Notes: generated from the sequence alone by a model not told the origin. A stretch of DNA of 46,257 nt from a bacterium (GCA_024743075.1 JANSXG010000006.1:1-46257), one strand, 5' to 3'. Positions 36,626 to 46,191 are shown, counted from the stretch's first letter. Program-made: numbers and translations.

Positions 36626-38130
36626 CGGTGGTCGAGCGTCCGCTGTATCAGTGGTCGGCCTCGGAGATCGCGCGTGCGGTGTCTGCGGGCGAACGGCGCG
36701 CACACGATGTGGTCAAAGCGTTCCTCTTGCGCATCGACGACCAGAATCCACGGCTGAACGCGCTGCGGGCGGTGTACCACGAAACGGCTTGCGATCGAGC
36801 CAGAGCTCTCGACCAACGCCTCGCGTCGGGAGAATCGGTTGGTCGGCTCGCCGGTGTTCCGGTTGCGATCAAAGACAACCTGTGCCTGCGCTCGGATTAT
36901 GGCAGCGGCGATGAATCGCCGACGACCGCCTGCGGCTCACGCATGCTGGCGGGGTATCGGTCGCCGTACACCGCGACGGCGGTGCAGCGACTGCTCGATG
37001 AGGACGCGATCGTTGTCGGTACGGCGAACATGGACGAGTTCGGCATGGGCTCCTCGGGCGAGCACTGCCACTTCGGTGTCACGCGGAACCCGCACGATGA
37101 GGAACGGGTGCCGGGTGGGAGCAGCAGCGGGTGCGCCGCGGCACTCGCGTCGGGCATGGTGGCCCTCGCGCTCGGGAGCGATACGGGCGGGAGCGTTCGC
37201 CAGCCGGCTGCTCTGACCGGGACGGTCGGCTTCAAGCCGAGTTACGGCCGTGTGTCGCGCTGGGGGCTGGTGGCGTACGCGAGTTCGCTGGACTGTGTGG
37301 GGCCGATGGCTCGGACGGTGGAGGACGTCGCGCTGGCGCTGGAGGTGATAAGCGGTGCGGATGCGCTGGACTCGACCTGCTCGACCCGGCGTGCCGGGTC
37401 GGTTTTCGATTCGATCGATCTGCCGCTGGATGGCCTGCGCATCGGCGTGCCGGTGCAGGCGCGTGATGAAGCGAACGATCCGTCGGTCAACGCGGCGCTG
37501 GATCGCGCGATCGATTCATTCCGGTCGATCGGGGCGGAGGTCATCGACGTCGAGTTCAAGCATGTGCACCAGTCGGTGCCGGCCTACTACATCGTCGCCC
37601 CTGCGGAGGCGAGCTCGAACCTCGCTCGCTACGACGGCGTTCGATACGGGCATCGAACCTTGATTGACCGGTCATCGAGCATCGAGGATCTCATGGCCCG
37701 GTCGCGCAGCGAGGGGTTCGGCCCGGAGGTGCAGCGCCGGATCATGCTCGGCACACACACGCTTTCGTCGGGTTACTACGACGCGTACTACAGCCGCGCG
37801 ATGAAGATGCGTCGGCTCGTACAGCAGGAGTTCGCCACGCTGTTCGCGACCGATCCCGGGCCGGGTTGTCACGCGGTGCTGATGCCGACGACGACGGGTC
37901 CGGCGTTCCGGATCGGTGAAAAGATGGACGACCCGGCGCTGATGTATCGCGAGGACCTCTACACCGTCGCGGCGAACCTCGCGGGGCTCCCGGCGATTAG
38001 TGTTCCTGCTGGTCACGCCGAGCTCGAGGGCAAGCGCCTCCCGATCGGTGTGCAGTTGATCGGTCCGGCGTTCGAGGATGCCCGCCTGCTTCGGATTGCG
38101 CGCCGGCTTGAGGTCCAGCTGGCCGGCTGA
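36622..38130 (+). CDS. gatA: aspartyl/glutamyl-tRNA amidotransferase subunit A
   Basis: GatA is the amidase-signature subunit that releases ammonia from glutamine for GatCAB. The catalytic Lys84 (VAIKDN), cis-Ser167 (GGSSSG) and nucleophile Ser191 (DTGGSVRQPA) are all present. The length of 502 aa is normal. The GTG start overlaps gatC, so translation is coupled. gatB is not downstream and must lie elsewhere in the genome if the complex is functional. Presence of GatCAB implies at least one indirectly charged tRNA. Confidence 0.95.
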   Translation: MTVVERPLYQWSASEIARAVSAGERRAHDVVKAFLLRIDDQNPRLNALRAVYHETACDRARALDQRLASGESVGRLAGVPVAIKDNLCLRSDYGSGDESPTTACGSRMLAGYRSPYTATAVQRLLDEDAIVVGTANMDEFGMGSSGEHCHFGVTRNPHDEERVPGGSSSGCAAALASGMVALALGSDTGGSVRQPAALTGTVGFKPSYGRVSRWGLVAYASSLDCVGPMARTVEDVALALEVISGADALDSTCSTRRAGSVFDSIDLPLDGLRIGVPVQARDEANDPSVNAALDRAIDSFRSIGAEVIDVEFKHVHQSVPAYYIVAPAEASSNLARYDGVRYGHRTLIDRSSSIEDLMARSRSEGFGPEVQRRIMLGTHTLSSGYYDAYYSRAMKMRRLVQQEFATLFATDPGPGCHAVLMPTTTGPAFRIGEKMDDPALMYREDLYTVAANLAGLPAISVPAGHAELEGKRLPIGVQLIGPAFEDARLLRIARRLEVQLAG

Positions 38131-38134
38131 CCGA

Positions 38135-40045
38135 TCAGTCTTCGTCGGTGTTGAGCTTGATGAACTGGGCGTAGAGGTCTTTGTACGGCCCGCCCCGCTC
38201 GATCAACTCATCGTGGGTGCCCTGTTCAACGATCTCGCCGTGGTCGAGTACGACGATCCGGTCCGCGTTCTTCACCGTGCTCAGACGGTGCGCGACGACG
38301 ATGGAAGTGCGTTCGGCCATCAGGCGCTCGAGCGCCTTCTGGATGCGGTACTCGGTGAAGGTGTCCACCGCCGAGGTGGCCTCGTCGAGGATGAGGATGC
38401 GCGGGCGGGCGATCATGGCGCGGGCGAAGCACACGAGCTGTCGCTGGCCGAGGCTGAGGTTTGTGCCCCGCTCGCCGACTTCGGTGTCGAGGCCATTCGG
38501 CAGCGACTCCAGGATGTCGAGGCAGTCGAGGTCGGCGCAGGCGCCTCGGACTTCGTCGTCGGTCGCATCGGGACGCCCGAAGCGGATGTTGTCGGCGACG
38601 GTGCCGGCGAACAGGAAGTTGTCCTGCGGCACCAGACCGAGGATGGATCGCAGCGATTCGAGGGTGATCTTCTCGATGGGTGTGTCGTCGATGCGGACGT
38701 TGCCGCCGGTTCGGTCGTAGAAGCGAGAAATAAGGTTCACGACGGTGGTCTTGCCCGCGCCGGTGTGTCCGACGAGCGCGACGGTCTCGCCCGGCTTGGC
38801 CTCAAAGGAGATGCCTCGGAGTACCTGGCTGTCGGCGTTGTAGGCGAAGCGGGTGTTCTCGAACTCGATGCGGGCGCCGCGATCTGACTTCGGGAGCGGC
38901 TGGGCGTCCGGCCCATCAACGACATTCGGCTGGTTATCGAGCAGGCGGAAGATCCGCTCGCCGCCGGCCATTGCCTGGAGGGTTGTGTTGTAGAGCTCGG
39001 CGAGGATGACGACGGAGATGAAGAACACGCCGCTGAAGAAGAGGAACCCGAGCATGTCGGAGATGGTCATCGCGCCCGACTCGATGCGGTACGCGCCGAC
39101 GACGAGCACGATGACCGCGGTGATCTGGGCGGCGAGGTCGAACAGTGGGATGTATAGGCCGTGCTCGCGAGCGGCGAACATGTTGACGCGCCGGTGCTTG
39201 TCGAGCAGCGACACGAACATGCGTTCGTTCTCGGGTTCGCGTGCGAACGCCTGTGTGACGCGGATGCCGCTGACGGTCTCGGCGAGGTTCGAGGTGATCC
39301 TGCTGAACGACTCCTGCACGCGCCGGTAGGCCTCGCCCATGCGACGGCGGAAGTGGTTGTTGATGAAGTAGAGCATCGGCGCGAGGATCGAGATGACCAG
39401 CGCCAGCACCCAGTCGTACCAGATCATCGCGGCGAAGCAGCCGACGATTTCCAGCCCGTGGATGAGCACACGCGGGATGATCTGCGCGACGGCGTTGCGG
39501 ACCGCGTTCACATCGCTCGTGCCGCGCGACAGGATTCGACCGAGCTTGGTGCGGTCGAAGTAACTGATGTCGATTCGGTGCAGGTGGGCGAAGATGTCGT
39601 GTCGCAGGTCGAAGATGACGCGCTCGGCAAGCTTGTTCACCGCGATGATGCGGATGGCCATGACGATGTAGTACGCCACCGCGAGGCCGGCGATGATGCT
39701 CGCGCCGAGCACGATGCCGTCGACCGGTTCGCGACCGGTGAGGTCGCGCCAGAGCTGGGGCTGATCGATGGTGTAGCGGATGGTCTCCGTGAGCACATAC
39801 GGCACCCCGAGCGTGATAAAGGCGAGCATCACCGCGTAGATGGCGATGGCGGTCTGCAAGCCGGGGTAGCGCAGCATGTACTTGAGCAGACGGCGCGTGA
39901 TCGCCCAATCGATGGGCCGGTACTTCTCACCCTGCTGCTCGGCGACGGTCGGTGCGGCCACGAGACTCTTCGCGGCTTCCCGGCTGTCGAGACGGTGCTC
40001 GTTCGAGTCCTTGGGCTCGGGGATCGGGTCGGCGCGGTCTTTCAC
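38135..40045 (-). CDS. ABC exporter half-transporter, fused TMD-NBD (catalytic-site Glu present)
   Basis: This is a type IV ABC exporter of 636 aa: six transmembrane helices at about 50-350, then a nucleotide-binding domain. Walker A is GHTGAGKTT with K432 and Walker B is ILILDEATSAVD with the catalytic E555. The signature is the unusual LSLGQ (530-534) instead of LSGGQ. The H-loop is VVAHRLSTV. It is the second gene of the pair; its start overlaps the stop of the 40042-41991 gene by 4 bases. The two proteins probably form a heterodimer. The substrate cannot be told from sequence: drug, lipid or peptide are all possible. Confidence 0.9.
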   Translation of the reverse strand: MKDRADPIPEPKDSNEHRLDSREAAKSLVAAPTVAEQQGEKYRPIDWAITRRLLKYMLRYPGLQTAIAIYAVMLAFITLGVPYVLTETIRYTIDQPQLWRDLTGREPVDGIVLGASIIAGLAVAYYIVMAIRIIAVNKLAERVIFDLRHDIFAHLHRIDISYFDRTKLGRILSRGTSDVNAVRNAVAQIIPRVLIHGLEIVGCFAAMIWYDWVLALVISILAPMLYFINNHFRRRMGEAYRRVQESFSRITSNLAETVSGIRVTQAFAREPENERMFVSLLDKHRRVNMFAAREHGLYIPLFDLAAQITAVIVLVVGAYRIESGAMTISDMLGFLFFSGVFFISVVILAELYNTTLQAMAGGERIFRLLDNQPNVVDGPDAQPLPKSDRGARIEFENTRFAYNADSQVLRGISFEAKPGETVALVGHTGAGKTTVVNLISRFYDRTGGNVRIDDTPIEKITLESLRSILGLVPQDNFLFAGTVADNIRFGRPDATDDEVRGACADLDCLDILESLPNGLDTEVGERGTNLSLGQRQLVCFARAMIARPRILILDEATSAVDTFTEYRIQKALERLMAERTSIVVAHRLSTVKNADRIVVLDHGEIVEQGTHDELIERGGPYKDLYAQFIKLNTDED

Positions 40046-41991
40046 TGGCGACCCCCTTCCGCCGGTTCGGCATCGGGGTGTTCGTCCATGGCGAGCTGGA
40101 TGAGCGCGGCCTCGCGGTAGTGGCCCTTCTCAGACATCAATTCGCGGTGCGTGCCGACGCCGACGACACGCCCGGCGTCGAGCACGACGATCCGGTCGGC
40201 GCGACGGAGTGTGGATAGGCGGTGGGCCACGATGATGGTCGTGCGATCGCGACGCAGCGGGTCGAGGGCTTCCTGGATGCGGGTCTCGGTGATTGGGTCC
40301 ACAGCGGTCAGTGCGTCGTCGAGGATGAGGATTTTCGGGTCGTTGGCGAGTGCTCTGGCGATGGTGAGCCGCTGGCGCTGGCCGCCGGAGAGGTCCATGC
40401 CGCGTTCGCCGATGATCGTGTCGAAGCCGCCGTCGAGTTCGTTGATGAAGTCTGTGGCCTGGGCGGCGTCCGTTGCTGCGCGGACCGCGTCGCGCTCGAG
40501 CTGGACCGGGCCGAAGGCGACGTTGTTGTGAACCGTGTTGGAGAACAGGAACGTCTCTTGGAAGACATAGCCGAGATGGCCGCGGAGCGCGTCGAGCGAC
40601 CACTCGCGGACATCGACGCCGTCCAGAAGCACGCGCCCCTCGGTCGGGTCGTGAAAGCGTGCGATAAGCGAGAGCAGCGTCGACTTACCCGAGCCGGTGC
40701 GCCCGACGATCGCCACGGTTTCGCCCGGGTGGATGGTGAAGCTGACATTCTCAAGCACCGGTGGCCCGTCGGGGTACGCGAAACCGACGTTCTCGAAGGC
40801 GATCTCGCCGCTGGGGCGGGCCGAATCGACCGGGGCTGCCGGCTGGTCGATGCGGACCTCCTCGTCGAGGAAGCCGAAGATCCGGTCAGCGCCGGCGAAG
40901 GCCTCGGGGGCCTGAGCGAAGACAAAGATAATGGTCTCGACTTGGCCCGAGAGCTGGAGCAGCAGGCTTCGGAAGACCCAGAGCGCGCCGAGCGTGATGC
41001 CGACATCGCTGGCGCGCACGCCCCCCGAAGCGGCCGCGGCCTCGGCGGCCTGCTGGTTCTGGAGCACGAGCCAACCGCCGACGCCGAGGAGCACGGCGGC
41101 GGTGAGCATGCCCCCGGCCTGGATCATCGGGATGTGCGTGCCGACGGATTTGGAGAGGCGGATCCGCTGGTCGCGGGCTTCGGCGGCGGCCTCATCGAAA
41201 CCGGCGGTCTGCTCCCGGGCCCTGCCGAAGGCCCGGATCACGCGGATGCCGGCGATCGCTTCCTGCAGCTTGTGGATCAGCCCGTCCACGAGTTCGGCCT
41301 GGACCTTGAACTTGGGCTTGGTGGATCGTCCGTAGTGCCAGATCACGATGAACTGGATCGGCAGCGCCACCATGCAGACCACTGTGAGCAGCGCGCTCTC
41401 GCGGAGCATGAACACCAGGAAGACGCCGAGCGTGACTAGCGCGATGACCAATCGGATCATGACGCCCTGCATGAACGCCCGCACCGCCTGCACATCGGAC
41501 GTAAAGCGGTTGATGACCTGCCCGGTGTCGTGGTCGTCGAAGAAACTGAAGTCGAGGCGCTGGAGCTTGCGGTAAAGGCGTGTGCGCAGGTCGATCACGC
41601 AGCGCTGGCTGAACCACTCGTCGGTGTATCGCTGGGCAAAGCGCCCGGCACCGGAGACGATCGAGAGCAGGAGGACGACCGCGCCGATCGACGCGATCGT
41701 CGCGGTGAAGCTCCACGATGCCGGAGGCTGGATGCCCAGCGGCCAACTCGGCTCGGGCGCGTTCTGGTCGGCGGTGGCGCGGATGACATCGATTGCCAGG
41801 CCCTGGCCGATGGCGCTGGCGAGCATGAGCAACTGCGTTGCCACCGTGACGATCAGGACGGGGATCGCGCTGTACTTGTGGTCCCAGGCGAGTGCCATGA
41901 TCCGGCGCAGCAGCACGAGCACACCGAGGGAGGGTTCCTCCGGCGCGTCGTCAGTCTGGGGTGTTGCTGGCTTGGTCGTTGGGCGGGGCAA
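40042..41991 (-). CDS. ABC exporter half-transporter, fused TMD-NBD (degenerate Walker B)
   Basis: The 649-aa partner of the downstream exporter has six transmembrane helices and an NBD with Walker A GRTGSGKST (K436), a canonical LSGGQ signature and H-loop VAHRLSTL. The catalytic Glu after Walker B is Asp559 (ILILDDALTAVD). Combined with the LSLGQ signature of the partner, this makes one ATP site degenerate, as in TM287/288- and BmrCD-type heterodimers. The start is a TTG at 41991. It is supported by TACCAT ending 7 bases ahead, which suggests a leaderless mRNA. Confidence 0.9.
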   Translation of the reverse strand: MPRPTTKPATPQTDDAPEEPSLGVLVLLRRIMALAWDHKYSAIPVLIVTVATQLLMLASAIGQGLAIDVIRATADQNAPEPSWPLGIQPPASWSFTATIASIGAVVLLLSIVSGAGRFAQRYTDEWFSQRCVIDLRTRLYRKLQRLDFSFFDDHDTGQVINRFTSDVQAVRAFMQGVMIRLVIALVTLGVFLVFMLRESALLTVVCMVALPIQFIVIWHYGRSTKPKFKVQAELVDGLIHKLQEAIAGIRVIRAFGRAREQTAGFDEAAAEARDQRIRLSKSVGTHIPMIQAGGMLTAAVLLGVGGWLVLQNQQAAEAAAASGGVRASDVGITLGALWVFRSLLLQLSGQVETIIFVFAQAPEAFAGADRIFGFLDEEVRIDQPAAPVDSARPSGEIAFENVGFAYPDGPPVLENVSFTIHPGETVAIVGRTGSGKSTLLSLIARFHDPTEGRVLLDGVDVREWSLDALRGHLGYVFQETFLFSNTVHNNVAFGPVQLERDAVRAATDAAQATDFINELDGGFDTIIGERGMDLSGGQRQRLTIARALANDPKILILDDALTAVDPITETRIQEALDPLRRDRTTIIVAHRLSTLRRADRIVVLDAGRVVGVGTHRELMSEKGHYREAALIQLAMDEHPDAEPAEGGRQ

Positions 41992-41998
41992 GGAGGGG

Positions 41999-42008
41999 AT
42001 GGTACGCT
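41999..42008. promoter_or_regulatory. bidirectional overlapping -10 elements
   Basis: The decamer ATGGTACGCT reads TACGCT on the plus strand (42003-42008, towards the WHy-domain lipoprotein) and TACCAT on the minus strand (42004 down to 41999, towards the ABC exporter). The two -10 hexamers share the central TA. Only one polymerase could open this site at a time. Confidence 0.45.
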
Positions 42009-42056
42009 GAGGGTCCGGCGATCAACGCCGATTTCGAAGAACTCCGGAGTGTACCC

Positions 42057-42617
42057 ATGCCAGAGCGGGCCAGCGTCACAGCAGCGATCACAGGTGCGGT
42101 TCTCGCGAGTTCAGCGATCACGATCGGTGGGTGCACGTCGACCACGCCACCCCGGCTGTCGGTCTCCGATGTGTCGATCCAGGCGGAAACGAGCGAGGCG
42201 ATGGTCCTCAGTTTCGCGGTCGAAGGGGCGAACCCCAACACGTTCCCGCTTCCGCTCGAGGAGGTTCGTTATCGGCTGCAGCTCGACGGCGATCGGGTGT
42301 TCTCCGGCGTCCGTTCATCGCAGATCACGATCCCGAGAAGCTCAACGGGGGCCGTTCGGCTGCCGGTGGCGTTCGAACTGGCGGACCTCGGAGGCGCGCT
42401 CAACGGCCCGGCTCCGTATCGCCTGAGTGGCAGCGTGCGATACAGGCCGGCCGGGACCTTGCCGGGCGTGCTCTTCGACTCCGGCGTGTACCGTCCCAGC
42501 GCATCGTTTTCGGTCAGCGGGGTGCTGGACTTCACACCGACCAACCGTACCGGTCCCTTCCCGGAGGGCGAGACCGGCGGAGCGGTGCGGATCGACGACG
42601 CCGGGAGCGAAGGCTAG
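42057..42617 (+). CDS. WHy/LEA14-like domain lipoprotein
   Basis: The ATG at 42057 has GGAG 8 bases ahead and gives a signal peptide ending in a lipobox (ITIGGC, Cys26). The mature protein is a WHy (LEA type 2) domain: VSIQAETSEAMVLSFAVEGANPNTFPLPLEEV, followed by strands ending in VSGVLDFTP. These Ig-like domains occur in desiccation and stress proteins of plants and in many bacterial lipoproteins of unknown role. Its last 4 bases overlap the end of comEC on the other strand. It is transcribed divergently from the ABC pair. Confidence 0.8.
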   Translation: MPERASVTAAITGAVLASSAITIGGCTSTTPPRLSVSDVSIQAETSEAMVLSFAVEGANPNTFPLPLEEVRYRLQLDGDRVFSGVRSSQITIPRSSTGAVRLPVAFELADLGGALNGPAPYRLSGSVRYRPAGTLPGVLFDSGVYRPSASFSVSGVLDFTPTNRTGPFPEGETGGAVRIDDAGSEG

Positions 42618-45115
42618 CGCACCGATTCGGTCCTCACGGTCCCGTCCCGCTCGATGACGACCGAGATCGCGCCGTCGGTTGCGGTGGTCCACCATTCCCG
42701 ACCGGCTCGGATATCGTCCCAGCGGTCGTCGAGCACGCGGCTCGGCCCGGTCGATTGCAGCAGGATCTTCGGGTTGAGCCATTCGACAAACGGGTAGGCG
42801 AACGAGCGAGCGCTACCGTGGTGGGGAACCTCGATGATGTCCGCTCGTAAACTCGGCTCACGCTGCTCGAGCAGTTGCATGGCATCGCGTTCGATGTCGC
42901 CGAGAAACAGCACAACCGGCGAAGTCGGTTCGGTCCCGGCGCGCAGGCGCAGAACGATCGAAGCGTCGTTATCGCCTTCGAACGCATCCTCCGGCGCGGG
43001 GTGCAGCACCTCCAGGTCGAGCGAAGCGAGCGCCAGAGTGTCGCCGCGCTTCACGGTTTCCACGCGGATGCGAAGTTCGCGCAGCCGGTCGATGAGCAAT
43101 CGCGCCGCGCCGTCCGGCTGTGCGTTGGCCTGCTCGAGCAGATGACCTGTCACGATCACGCGGCGCACGCCCAGAGGTCTCGCGGCGTCGACCAGCCCGG
43201 AGAAGTGGTCGATGTCAGCATGAGACACGATGACCGTCTCTACCCGACCCGACCCGAGAGCGCGGATCGCCCGTGGCAGTTCCCGCTCGCCGATGCCAAG
43301 CCAGCGCGAGCCGCAGTCGTACAGGATCGACTCACGACCGGATCGGAGCAGGATCGAGGTGCCGTCGCCGACATCGAGCATGTCGATGCGCACCATCTGG
43401 TCGCGCGGAAGCGATGGGCCGATCACAGCGCCGTAGAGCAGCGGAACGCAGATCAGGACGCTCGCGATCCAGCGTCGGCGCTCGGTGGTGTACGACGGGA
43501 ACAGCCACCAGACGGTCACCGCGAGCCAAGCCGCAGTGAATCCCCAACCGATCGAGGGCAGGTACCAGGCAACGCCCGGAAGCCGATCGATCCAGCGGAC
43601 CGTTTCCGTAAGCCAGAACGCCGGCAACAGGCTGAGACTGATGGCAAGGTCCGAGATCGCGGGAATCAGTGTGCCGAGCGCGATCGCGGCGTAGCCGATG
43701 CCCAGCACGAGCGCGACCAGTGGCATCAGGAGCACCGAGAGCGGTGCGGCCAGCGGCGAGAACACGCCGAAGTGCATCGCGATCAGCGGCGTCGAAACCG
43801 CCGAGGCGCAGAGCGACACCGCCGCGGCGTCCTTCAGCCGGTGCGCGGCGACCGACCATCCGTGCAGTTCGTCCGTCGCCGGCGCTTCTCCGAACATCCA
43901 GACGCGCAGCGGCTGGGCGCACACGATCAGCGACGCGACGACGAGGAAGGTGAGTTGGAAGCCGGGGTTAAACAGGTCGATCGGACGAGCGATCAGCAAA
44001 CCGCTGGCGACAAGAGCCAGCACGCTTAGCCGGTCGTATGACCTTCCGGTGGATTGCGCGAGAACGAACGCCAAGGCGATCAGCACCGCGCGCAGCACCG
44101 GCGGGCGAGCCGGGATGAGGATCAACAGGAGCACGCACGCACCGAGGACAACCGCGAGTTCCAGACGAGGCCGATCCCCCGTCAGTCGGACGAGCATCGC
44201 GAGGCCAACGAGCACCATCCCGACGTGCAGTCCGCTGATCGCGAGAAAGTGCCCGACCCCGGCGCGGGCGAACGCGTCCTCGAGCGGTCCGAGCGCATCG
44301 CCCTCTCGGTCGCCGAGCAGGAGGGCGTTGAGCAGAGCGGCGCTCGACGAGCGATCCGATCGCTCTCCGGCCATCTCAATCTGCCGAATCGTCGAACTGC
44401 GCAAGGCGGACGCCGATGCTCTCATGCCTCCCGCAGAGCCGACCGTCTCGATCAGTTCCGCGCCGTCGACGCGAATCCGTCCGACGATCCCCCTCTGCAT
44501 CGCGCTCGGTCCCGGGTCGTGCGCGCCGGGGTTCCCTGGTCGAGGCAGTCGTGAAGCTAAACCGGTGAGGCGTACCCGGTCGCCGGCCGTCGCACCGATC
44601 CGGTCCGTCGCCGACACCGAGACGTAGAGGGTTCCCGAGGCCGTTTCCCAATCCCCGTCAGTGGTCCTGACGGCGCGGGTGTCCAACCGAAACCGGACCG
44701 ACGGCGGGGCGTAGCGAGCGGCAGGGGCGAGCGCACCGGATGCACCGGCCGAACGCGGCGCATCGAGCAGGACGCCCTCGACGCTCGCCACCCTCGGCTC
44801 ATCTCCCAACCCCCGGACCAGCGAGTCGCTCGGCGCGTGGCCCACGCGAGCGACGGTCCAGGCGCCGCTGATCAGCACCAGCGCTATCAGGGGGGCGGGC
44901 AGCCACAGAAGACGATTCCTGGAGCGAGTACCGGCGATGAGCCCGAACAGCGCAAACGCCGCCCCGGACGCCGCGAGCGCGAATCCGAAGCGGTAGTCCA
45001 AGCTGGATGCCAAAACGATTCCGAGCGCCAACGCGATGAAGACCTGTACGGCCCGCCCGCCGAACGCCGCCTTGGCCGGGAACGAGTCGGGGATGTCCGG
45101 AGCGAGCGGATGCAT
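42614..45115 (-). CDS. comEC: ComEC/Rec2-family DNA uptake channel
   Basis: ComEC forms the inner-membrane channel for single-stranded DNA during natural transformation. The 833-aa protein has an N-terminal OB-fold region after two membrane helices, the Competence membrane domain (RAGVGHFLAISGLHVGMVLVG and many following helices, about 250-530) and a C-terminal MBL-fold domain. That domain contains MLDVGDGTSILLRSG and the metal motif VSHADIDHFSGL. All three parts are complete. The start at 45115 has a purine-rich GGAGCGGA upstream. It lies 22 bases after the dehydrogenase-like gene and is probably cotranscribed with it. Confidence 0.93.
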   Translation of the reverse strand: MHPLAPDIPDSFPAKAAFGGRAVQVFIALALGIVLASSLDYRFGFALAASGAAFALFGLIAGTRSRNRLLWLPAPLIALVLISGAWTVARVGHAPSDSLVRGLGDEPRVASVEGVLLDAPRSAGASGALAPAARYAPPSVRFRLDTRAVRTTDGDWETASGTLYVSVSATDRIGATAGDRVRLTGLASRLPRPGNPGAHDPGPSAMQRGIVGRIRVDGAELIETVGSAGGMRASASALRSSTIRQIEMAGERSDRSSSAALLNALLLGDREGDALGPLEDAFARAGVGHFLAISGLHVGMVLVGLAMLVRLTGDRPRLELAVVLGACVLLLILIPARPPVLRAVLIALAFVLAQSTGRSYDRLSVLALVASGLLIARPIDLFNPGFQLTFLVVASLIVCAQPLRVWMFGEAPATDELHGWSVAAHRLKDAAAVSLCASAVSTPLIAMHFGVFSPLAAPLSVLLMPLVALVLGIGYAAIALGTLIPAISDLAISLSLLPAFWLTETVRWIDRLPGVAWYLPSIGWGFTAAWLAVTVWWLFPSYTTERRRWIASVLICVPLLYGAVIGPSLPRDQMVRIDMLDVGDGTSILLRSGRESILYDCGSRWLGIGERELPRAIRALGSGRVETVIVSHADIDHFSGLVDAARPLGVRRVIVTGHLLEQANAQPDGAARLLIDRLRELRIRVETVKRGDTLALASLDLEVLHPAPEDAFEGDNDASIVLRLRAGTEPTSPVVLFLGDIERDAMQLLEQREPSLRADIIEVPHHGSARSFAYPFVEWLNPKILLQSTGPSRVLDDRWDDIRAGREWWTTATDGAISVVIERDGTVRTESVR

Positions 45116-45137
45116 GCGTTGGTTCCGCTCCGATCGG

Positions 45138-46139
45138 TCAGTTGCTGATCGCGTCGAACCAATCGGTTGTGAGTTCGTCGATGAGCGGGCGTCCCTCGGC
45201 GAACCGTCGGATGTTGCGACAGATGACCTCGGTCGCGTGCTCCCAGTAGTGTGCGCTCGCCGCGGCGACGCTCGGTGTGATGATCACGTTCGGCATCGTC
45301 CACAGCGGGCTGGCCGAGGGTAGTGGTTGGGTTTCGAACGCGTCGATGCCCGCGCCCGCGATCCGCTGGCGGCGCAGCGCGTCGAGCAGGGCGATCTGGT
45401 CGACCACGCCGCCGCGACTGACATCGATCAGCACCGTTTGGCCGCCCATTTTGCTCAGTTCGCGGCGCCCGATCAGCGGTTTGGAACCGGGGTGTCGCGG
45501 CGACGCGACGATCACAACATCGGACCGCACGAGCAGGTCCTCCAGACGCGACAACTCAAGCATCTCGTCGATGTGGATATGGTCGTCATCGGGTCGCGCC
45601 GATGTGGCGAGGACCTGCACCCCGAGCGCCTTCACCCGTTGGGCGATCTCGTCGCGCATCGTTCCGAACGCGACGATCCCGACCGTGCTCCCGTGCAGCG
45701 AACGCATCGCCGGGGCGATCTCGGTCGCGGCCCACCGGTGTTCGGTCTGCGCGAGCACGGCGTCGTCGATCCGGCGCAGCAGCGCGAGTGTCAGCGCGAG
45801 AGCGTGTTCGGCGATCTGCGGGCCGCGGATCGAGGCGGCCGTCGCCACACGCACGCCCCTCCGCACCGCCGGCAGCAGCGAACTGATCGCGTCGCCGAGC
45901 GGGCCGGTCATCTGCACCCACTCGACGGATGCGCCCATCTGCTCGAACTGGTCATAGGTCAAGGGGAACCCGACGAGCTGCGTGGTCTTCGGGAGCACGC
46001 CGAGCAGTTCCGCACGGCTGGCGACGGTGCGCACGACGGTTCCCTTCGCCGCGGCACGGATCGCCTCGACGTGCGCGTCGGGAAGGCGCCAGCCCTCGGC
46101 TTCCTGGAAGATTGCGAGCGTCAGCGTGCCTTCGGCCAT
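45138..46139 (-). CDS. D-2-hydroxyacid dehydrogenase-like protein (degenerate active site)
   Basis: The protein has the 2-hydroxyacid dehydrogenase layout: a catalytic domain split around a Rossmann domain, R242 in DVSRGGVVDQ and E269 in GIDAFETQPLP. However, the catalytic His of the TPH motif is Ser290 (ITPSVAAAS), and the dinucleotide loop GxGxxG reads A157-F-G159-T-M-R162, having lost two glycines. It may act with unusual chemistry, on a non-standard substrate, or as a non-catalytic binder. The ATG at 46139 follows a TAGACT -10 with a 7-base gap. Confidence 0.8.
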   Translation of the reverse strand: MAEGTLTLAIFQEAEGWRLPDAHVEAIRAAAKGTVVRTVASRAELLGVLPKTTQLVGFPLTYDQFEQMGASVEWVQMTGPLGDAISSLLPAVRRGVRVATAASIRGPQIAEHALALTLALLRRIDDAVLAQTEHRWAATEIAPAMRSLHGSTVGIVAFGTMRDEIAQRVKALGVQVLATSARPDDDHIHIDEMLELSRLEDLLVRSDVVIVASPRHPGSKPLIGRRELSKMGGQTVLIDVSRGGVVDQIALLDALRRQRIAGAGIDAFETQPLPSASPLWTMPNVIITPSVAAASAHYWEHATEVICRNIRRFAEGRPLIDELTTDWFDAISN

Positions 46140-46146
46140 GCGCGCC

Positions 46147-46152
46147 AGTCTA
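46147..46152 (-). promoter_or_regulatory. -10 element of the dehydrogenase-like gene (leaderless)
   Basis: TAGACT on the minus strand ends 7 bases before the ATG at 46139. No Shine-Dalgarno sequence and no clear -35 are seen. Confidence 0.45.
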
Positions 46153-46191
46153 CACCGTGCCCATGCAGCAGGCCCGCGAGAGGTTCTCAGT

